DNA from: Parapedobacter deserti
Lineage (GTDB): Bacteria > Bacteroidota > Bacteroidia > Sphingobacteriales > Sphingobacteriaceae
NCBI RefSeq assembly: GCF_042646065.1
Contig: NZ_JBHRTA010000038.1
Coordinates: forward strand, 744,001-808,000
Direction of reading: 5' to 3'
DNA: 64,000 nucleotides
The notes beneath the pieces were generated by a model, which was given only the letters and a program-made list of their open reading frames with translations, made no database searches and had not been told where the DNA came from. The stretch's first letter is position 1, and the number at the start of each line of letters is the position of its first letter. Shown one piece after another: positions 58,618-64,000 of the stretch. A program made the translations under genes and the position numbers.

Positions 58618-61600
58618 ATGATTAAAATTTACTTAAAAGCAATGAGGCTCATTGCATTCCTGTTGTTGTGCGTTTGTTTCAGTTTGAGTGCAACCACGTA
58701 CTCGCAGACGGTCACCTTAAAAACGACAAACATGCCCTTGGAAGAGGTCTTCGATCAAGTATACCAGCAAACCGGCTACCGGATGTTGGTCAACAAGGCG
58801 CTACTCGACAAGGCCCGTCCGGTTACCGTGTCGGCAGAGGCTATGCCATTGAAACAATTTCTTGGCGAAGTGCTGGGCGATCAATCACTTACCTATCGGC
58901 TCGAAGGAAAGAACATCTTTCTTTCGCCTAAACCAGCTGGATCTCCTGCAACGGTTCAGAAAGATGCAGAAGCCGTTCAAAACCAACCCCAAGCTGTTGA
59001 TATCAAGGGTCGGGTAACCGATGAAAACGGCGAGCCACTTTCAGGGGTTACGATTTCCGTCAAAAATAGCCGCACCTCCGGGGTAACCAACGCCGAAGGT
59101 GCTTTTCAGCTCAATGTTTCCGAAGGCGATGTGTTGGTGGTGTCTTATATGGGGTACGAAATCCAGGAAGTCGGGATAACCTCCGCCGTGCTATCCCGTA
59201 CGGACGGTCTGGTCATTGCGTTGAAGCCTGCGGTCGCGCAACTGGAGGAAGTGGCTGTGGTCAATACCGGTTATCAGAAGATCGCCCAGGAAAGGGCCAC
59301 GGGTGCGTCTACCACCATAACAGCAGACATGCTGGAAGGACGCTTCACCCCCAACATTATGGATAACCTGGAAGGTCGCGTTGCGGGGCTTGTAAACTAC
59401 GGAGACCGCATGATGGTCAGGGGTACCGGGACACTCTTTGCCGAGAGCAGGCCGCTGCTTGTGGTAGATGGTCTTCCCGTTGAAATGGATTATGAAGACC
59501 TCAACCCCTATGATATTGAGTCGATCACGATCCTGAAAGATGCGGCCGCAGCAGCTATCTACGGCGCGCGCGCGTCCAACGGCGTGATCATTGTTACCAC
59601 TAAAAAGGCGTCGGGGGTCAACAAAACAGATATCGAAGTATCGTCCAACATCATGGCTTGGCAAAAGCGTAATGTCGACTATGCGGACAACTGGTACATG
59701 ACCCCCGAGCAGCAGGTAAACCTTGAAGATGAATACTATCGGTGGTATTATAATGAGGCGGAGGCTGCCGAAGCCAGTCTGACCGCAACAGCCAATGCGA
59801 TTGCCGGTACGGGTAGTTTTAATATGAATATCACCCCGATCCAGTACGCGCATTATCAGCTGGCTACCGGCGCGATCGGGCAGTCAGAACTGGATAGCAG
59901 GCTGGCGCAATACCGAACGCAGAACTTTGCAAAAGACTATGCGGACCATGTGCTGCGGAACAGGGTACTGCAAACGTACAATGTGGCCGTGCGCAATCGC
60001 ACAGACAATTTTCAATCCAACCTGGTGTTGAACTATAAAGGCGACAATACGGGTACGATCCATGACAAGGACGATCAGTTGAATGTATTCTATAAGGGTA
60101 CTTACGACATGACCAAATGGATGACCATTAATTTTGGCGTGAACAACATCTTCCAGCGCGCTACGGAGCGCAGGAGCAGCTTTGTTGAGAATATCTCGAG
60201 TCCGTTCAGCCTGCCTGCGTATTATAGCTTGTTCGATCCGGACGGAAGCCCGGCCAATATTTCTCCCGGGTCGGCACATTATTACAACCCTTATGCAACA
60301 TGGGTGGAAGATAATGAAGCCCTCCGGCCGATGCATTACCACCTGCTGGATGAGCTGAACCTCAACAGGCACAAGATCGAGCGGCAAAATATACGCTATC
60401 ATGGCGAACTGCTCTTTAAGATCATGGATGGCCTCTCCGTCAATACCCAATATGTCTACGAAGTGAACCGGGAGTCTGTAGCGAATTATACGGAGGAAGA
60501 CAGTTATGTCATGCGGTTGATGCGCAATGTCTATACGGTACAGAATCCGAATGGAACTTACCGGTATATGATTCCCCAGACCGGGGGCAGGCTTGCTGCT
60601 GAGAATAGGCAGGGTGATCACTGGACCGCCAGGGCCCAGGTCAACTACAACCGTGTTTTTGCCGATGTCCATGCCGTTGATTTCCTTGCGGGTGTTGAAT
60701 TCCGTGAAACCAACTCGAAAGGCACACGGAACTTGTACCTGGGGTGGGACGACCAATTGCAGAGCCATTCCACTACGACCGTAAACTATAACGAGCTTTG
60801 GAACATAAACAATACCAGCTGGTTCGCAAACGGTTATCCTGCACGGCAATTTATCTTCAATCCGCTGATCCGGGATGCCCTCAACAACATTCCGGAAATC
60901 CGGCGGCGCAATGGTTCGGGTTATGCGAATATGACCTATACCTACGATAGGCGTTACAACGTGTTTGGTTCGCTCCGGAAAGATTACGCCGACGTATACG
61001 GGCTGGCTACCGAGTTCCGCGGGGCTCCCTTTGGATCAGTGGGCGTAAGCTGGAATTTGCATCATGAGGAATTCATGAAGGGACTCCCGGAGGTGAATAC
61101 GTTGAAATTGCGGACGAGCTACGGCTATACGGGCAACATTTATCAGGGCGCTACCAGCTACATGACCGCAACAACGGGCCAGGTAAACAATAATACAGGG
61201 CTTCCCAGAGCCTCCATAGAAAGCCCGGGCAATGCGGAACTGTCCTGGGAACGGACCGGTACCTTCAACATCGGTGCCGAGTTTACGGCATTCAGCCACC
61301 GGCTCCGCGGGGTGCTGGATTGGTATCGCAAAGAAAGCGACAAGGTTTTCTCCAATCAAACCCTTGAATCCACCAAGGGCTTCACCAGTCTGGTGATGAA
61401 TATGGCCAGCATGAAAAACGATGGCGTAGAGTTAAACTTGGCCTATGACTGGCTCCGGCCGGAAAGCAGGGATGGATTTTCCTGGACCACTTCGGGAACA
61501 GCATCTTGGAACAAAAATGAAGTGACCCGTGTAGAGATCCAGGCGAACAATGCATGGCAGGTGGTTGATATAGGTTACAAAGAGGGATATCCTGTTCGCT

Positions 61601-62214
61601 CGCTGTTTTCATACCGGTTTGCCGGACTCACCGACGAGGGGGTGCAGTCGTGGTATGCGGAAGACGGCCGGGTCATTCCCAGTGTGAGGATAACAAGCGA
61701 AACGCCGGGATCGGTCTATTTTACCGGACAGGCAGACCCGAAGTACACGTTTGCCATGGAAAACCGCCTGGCCTGGAAAGGGCTTAGCCTGAACGTGATG
61801 ATGGTGTACTACGGAGGGCACCACATGCGTGCAAATCAGGTGCAGATCAATCGGGTTCCCAATGCGGGTCCCGTCCGATCCTGGTACCTGGATGCCTGGA
61901 CCCCTACCAATACCAACACGGTCGTGCCGGGAATATGGCAGTACAATGCTTCGGGAAGCACGCAACCTGCTGTCCAGGACAATACGGACATTTTTGTACA
62001 CGCTGCTGATTTCCTTAAGATTAGAAACCTTGTATTGGGCTACGACCTGCCCAGGACAACGCTTTCCAGAATCGGGTTGGACGGGCTGTCGCTTCGTTTC
62101 CAAGTCGATAACCTGCCGGCACTTTACCAAAGTAATGATCTCGGCGTGGATCCCGAGACGCTGGGCCTGCGTCTCCCGACTAATTATGTGTTTGGCCTGA
62201 ATTGCAGATTTTAA
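58618..62214 (+). CDS. SusC/RagA-type TonB-dependent transporter with STN domain, locus 3
   Basis: A 1198-residue outer-membrane receptor starting at ATG 58618 (GTG 58579 in frame; ATG 58642 possible). Signal peptide MRLIAFLLLCVCFSLSATTY. STN domain at about 35-100 (LKTTNMPLEEVFDQVYQQTG), carboxypeptidase-regulatory-like domain at about 128-205 (IKGRVTDENGEPLSGVTISV), plug at about 220-335 (EEVAVVNTGYQKIAQERATG, ILKDAAAAAIYGARASNGVI), then barrel. It should be induced by its own ligand through FecR and the ECF upstream. No CAZyme is linked within the window. Confidence 0.95.
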   Translation: MIKIYLKAMRLIAFLLLCVCFSLSATTYSQTVTLKTTNMPLEEVFDQVYQQTGYRMLVNKALLDKARPVTVSAEAMPLKQFLGEVLGDQSLTYRLEGKNIFLSPKPAGSPATVQKDAEAVQNQPQAVDIKGRVTDENGEPLSGVTISVKNSRTSGVTNAEGAFQLNVSEGDVLVVSYMGYEIQEVGITSAVLSRTDGLVIALKPAVAQLEEVAVVNTGYQKIAQERATGASTTITADMLEGRFTPNIMDNLEGRVAGLVNYGDRMMVRGTGTLFAESRPLLVVDGLPVEMDYEDLNPYDIESITILKDAAAAAIYGARASNGVIIVTTKKASGVNKTDIEVSSNIMAWQKRNVDYADNWYMTPEQQVNLEDEYYRWYYNEAEAAEASLTATANAIAGTGSFNMNITPIQYAHYQLATGAIGQSELDSRLAQYRTQNFAKDYADHVLRNRVLQTYNVAVRNRTDNFQSNLVLNYKGDNTGTIHDKDDQLNVFYKGTYDMTKWMTINFGVNNIFQRATERRSSFVENISSPFSLPAYYSLFDPDGSPANISPGSAHYYNPYATWVEDNEALRPMHYHLLDELNLNRHKIERQNIRYHGELLFKIMDGLSVNTQYVYEVNRESVANYTEEDSYVMRLMRNVYTVQNPNGTYRYMIPQTGGRLAAENRQGDHWTARAQVNYNRVFADVHAVDFLAGVEFRETNSKGTRNLYLGWDDQLQSHSTTTVNYNELWNINNTSWFANGYPARQFIFNPLIRDALNNIPEIRRRNGSGYANMTYTYDRRYNVFGSLRKDYADVYGLATEFRGAPFGSVGVSWNLHHEEFMKGLPEVNTLKLRTSYGYTGNIYQGATSYMTATTGQVNNNTGLPRASIESPGNAELSWERTGTFNIGAEFTAFSHRLRGVLDWYRKESDKVFSNQTLESTKGFTSLVMNMASMKNDGVELNLAYDWLRPESRDGFSWTTSGTASWNKNEVTRVEIQANNAWQVVDIGYKEGYPVRSLFSYRFAGLTDEGVQSWYAEDGRVIPSVRITSETPGSVYFTGQADPKYTFAMENRLAWKGLSLNVMMVYYGGHHMRANQVQINRVPNAGPVRSWYLDAWTPTNTNTVVPGIWQYNASGSTQPAVQDNTDIFVHAADFLKIRNLVLGYDLPRTTLSRIGLDGLSLRFQVDNLPALYQSNDLGVDPETLGLRLPTNYVFGLNCRF

Positions 62215-62230
62215 CGCCAAAAAATAAGAA

Positions 62231-63652
62231 ATGAAGACGATCATATATATCCTGACCTTAGCCTTCGCGTTGGCGCTTGCCGGTTGTGAAAAATTTACTG
62301 ATATCCAGCCAAAAGGCAAAAACCTGCTGAGCGCGGCAGGTGATCTGAACCTGTTGCTCAATGACCCCTATGGCGGATTTACCGTGTCCCGTCTGGGCAT
62401 GCTGACCTCATCGATATACTATACCAATATCGGGCTCCTCAAAAACGAACCCGTCAAGACGTTCAACTACGCCACGGTATTTTGGGATGAAAGCATCGAC
62501 CGCGCGTTGCTGCGGCCCAGCTGCAATATCTACGAGCCGATTTATAGCCTAATTGGGCGAACATTCAATCCGGTCATCGCACGTGCCGATGCGGCAACCG
62601 GTGACCGCCTCCTCGTAGACCGGTATAAAGCGGAGGCCTATGTACTGCGCGCTTGGTTCCATTACCTGGCCGTAAATATCTTTGCAAAGGCTTACGATCC
62701 GGCAACGGCAGCAGCCGATGGCGGTGTGCCATACCTGCTCGACACCGACCTGCTGTCACAGCCGAGTCGTAAGTATACCGTAGCCGAAGTTTATGACCTG
62801 ATGCTGAAAGACCTCCACAGTGCGTTTGAACTCGATGCCCTGTTGGACGAAGGCGTCAACCCACAACGCGTAGGCAAGTCGTTTGCCCACGCCGTGCATG
62901 CCAGGGTGCTGTTGTCCATGCGCAGGTACGATGATGCGCTGGCGGCGGCACGTGCTGCCCTGGCCATCAACGACCACATCGATGACCACAACGAAATGCT
63001 GGTGGACTATCCGGTAGCGGGCGTATCACCCACTCCGCAAGGTTGGGTCAGGCCCAGGCTTTCCAGCCGGGAAGATTTGTTCTACACCCCAACAGGCCTG
63101 TTGCTGACGTGGTTTCCCCCGGAGCTCCTTGCCGAGTTTGACCCTAATTCGGTGCTGTACAATTATATGCCTACCGAGGTCAATATCCCGTTTTCAGACG
63201 ACTTAGGGGCAGACTTTGGTATGCCGGGCGAGAATGCGGTCTGGACATGGGATACCCAATCGGAGGTCAGCGGCGCCGGGCTCACCTCCGTCGATATGCA
63301 CCTGGTTGAAGCCGAGTGCCTCATGCGGGCTGATGACCTCCCCGGGGCAAAAGCCAAGCTGGAACTGATCCGAAAAAAGCGGATCATCACCGACCGATAT
63401 GAACCTTCCTTCGCTTCCGGCAGAGCAGACACGTTCACATTGCTCAAGCAGTTGAGCAGGAGCGAAAACTGGAATACCATGAAGGATTTTATCGACCTGA
63501 AGCGCTGGAATACCGAGCCCGAATTTGCAGCGGACCTGCATCGGACCATCTTGGGCGAAACGTATACCTTAACGCCCCAGTCGCCGCTTTGGATCTGGCC
63601 GTTTCCACAGACAGCGACCAACTTTAATCCCGGCCTGACACAGAATTATTGA
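62231..63652 (+). CDS. SusD/RagB-family lipoprotein, locus 3
   Basis: A 473-residue lipoprotein with lipobox ALALAGC at Cys19. SusD-typical segments: YKAEAYVLRAWFHYLAVNIF, KSFAHAVHARVLLSMRRYDD, SVDMHLVEAECLMRADDLPG and MKDFIDLKRW. It starts 16 bases after SusC. It is shorter than the other SusD proteins in the window (497 and 505 residues), mainly in the central part, and belongs to the SusD-like branch whose loci often carry TlpA or peptidase genes. Confidence 0.93.
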   Translation: MKTIIYILTLAFALALAGCEKFTDIQPKGKNLLSAAGDLNLLLNDPYGGFTVSRLGMLTSSIYYTNIGLLKNEPVKTFNYATVFWDESIDRALLRPSCNIYEPIYSLIGRTFNPVIARADAATGDRLLVDRYKAEAYVLRAWFHYLAVNIFAKAYDPATAAADGGVPYLLDTDLLSQPSRKYTVAEVYDLMLKDLHSAFELDALLDEGVNPQRVGKSFAHAVHARVLLSMRRYDDALAAARAALAINDHIDDHNEMLVDYPVAGVSPTPQGWVRPRLSSREDLFYTPTGLLLTWFPPELLAEFDPNSVLYNYMPTEVNIPFSDDLGADFGMPGENAVWTWDTQSEVSGAGLTSVDMHLVEAECLMRADDLPGAKAKLELIRKKRIITDRYEPSFASGRADTFTLLKQLSRSENWNTMKDFIDLKRWNTEPEFAADLHRTILGETYTLTPQSPLWIWPFPQTATNFNPGLTQNY

Positions 63653-63700
63653 TTTCTTGAGAACGTATTAATTAAGAAATATTTTAACGAAAAATGCATC

Positions 63701-64000
63701 ATGAACAAATTTAGAAAGTTAATTATCTGCACATGCCTGGCGCTGTTGACGGCGGCGGGAGCCCTGGCCCAGAAAGCACGCGTGAAAGGCAACATCAAGG
63801 GACTGGAAGACACGCAGATCCTAGTCAGCTATATGGTGGATGGCGATGTCCCCAGGATGGACACGGTGTTTACGAAGAAAGGGAAGTTCAAATGGGAGGC
63901 GGATATGCCGGAGCCGCAGAAAGTGTATCTAAGGTTTCCAGCGCGGTTTGTTGAGTTTTTCGCCGAGCAAGGCACGATCAGGATCAGCGGCGATGCCGAC
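63701..64000 (+). CDS. DUF4369/TlpA-family exported protein (3' partial)
   Basis: The first 100 codons of a gene cut by the window edge, from ATG 63701. Signal peptide: IICTCLALLTAAGALAQ. The following RVKGNIKGLEDTQILVSYMV and DTVFTKKGKFKWEADMP fit a DUF4369 domain, which normally precedes a thioredoxin fold. It lies 48 bases after SusD, so locus 3 follows the SusC-SusD-TlpA order. The thioredoxin domain itself is outside the window. Confidence 0.75.
   Translation, partial: MNKFRKLIICTCLALLTAAGALAQKARVKGNIKGLEDTQILVSYMVDGDVPRMDTVFTKKGKFKWEADMPEPQKVYLRFPARFVEFFAEQGTIRISGDAD

Overview
The window looks like a chromosomal segment of a Bacteroidota bacterium, most likely a soil or plant-associated member of the Sphingobacteriaceae (Pedobacter/Parapedobacter-like). 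The evidence is three SusC/SusD outer-membrane pairs, each preceded by an ECF sigma factor and a FecR anti-sigma gene, TlpA-type thioredoxins, TAnnTTTG-type -7 promoter elements and very few Shine-Dalgarno sequences. The genus is inferred from protein style only. No rRNA, tRNA, CRISPR array or insertion sequence was seen.

Region 1 (1-16.9 kb) is a polysaccharide utilisation locus for a sulfated glycan. It starts with the tail of an AraC-type (probably hybrid two-component) regulator, then a GH2 glycosidase, two S1 sulfatases that resemble N-sulfoglucosamine sulfohydrolase, an ECF/FecR/SusC/SusD set, a third sulfatase resembling iduronate-2-sulfatase, an esterase and a GH43 enzyme. A complete MntA/HepT toxin-antitoxin pair with its own consensus promoter sits between the third sulfatase and the esterase. 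Sulfatase maturation enzymes are not in the window.

Region 2 (16.9-26.5 kb) is mostly housekeeping: an AraC regulator and a TonB receptor of the OMP_b-brl_3 type on the minus strand, a HerA-like ATPase, a sugar nucleotidyltransferase, dnaK (minus strand, with a -24/-12-like promoter and a TGACA/TGTCA palindrome), a YjbR/MmcQ protein and a sterol-desaturase family membrane oxygenase.

Region 3 (26.5-30.8 kb) is a partial arsenosugar biosynthesis cluster: a flavin disulfide oxidoreductase facing away from a carboxymuconolactone-decarboxylase-like protein, the radical SAM enzyme ArsS and two glycosyltransferases. The methyltransferase ArsM is absent.

Region 4 (30.8-38.2 kb) has a 2-oxoglutarate/Fe(II) dioxygenase divergent from a MarR regulator that heads a fatty-acid beta-oxidation operon (FadN-like fusion, thiolase, acyl-CoA dehydrogenase). 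Between the first two enzymes lies a 5'-truncated four-helix-bundle (S23/IVS-type) gene, flanked on each side by exactly five 7-bp repeats in inverted orientation. I think this is the most unusual structure in the window.

Region 5 (38.2-64 kb) holds an ECF/anti-sigma pair and then two further ECF/FecR/SusC/SusD loci without glycan-degrading enzymes. The first continues with DUF4843, PKD-like and two TlpA genes; the second ends in a DUF4369/TlpA-type gene cut by the window edge. Between them are decayed minus-strand fragments of FecR and TlpA genes, an outer-membrane receptor with a Gly/Met/Arg-rich insert and a small DUF4890/Spy-like periplasmic protein. The two ECF-FecR gaps share a bipartite motif, and all three FecR-SusC gaps contain a hairpin.
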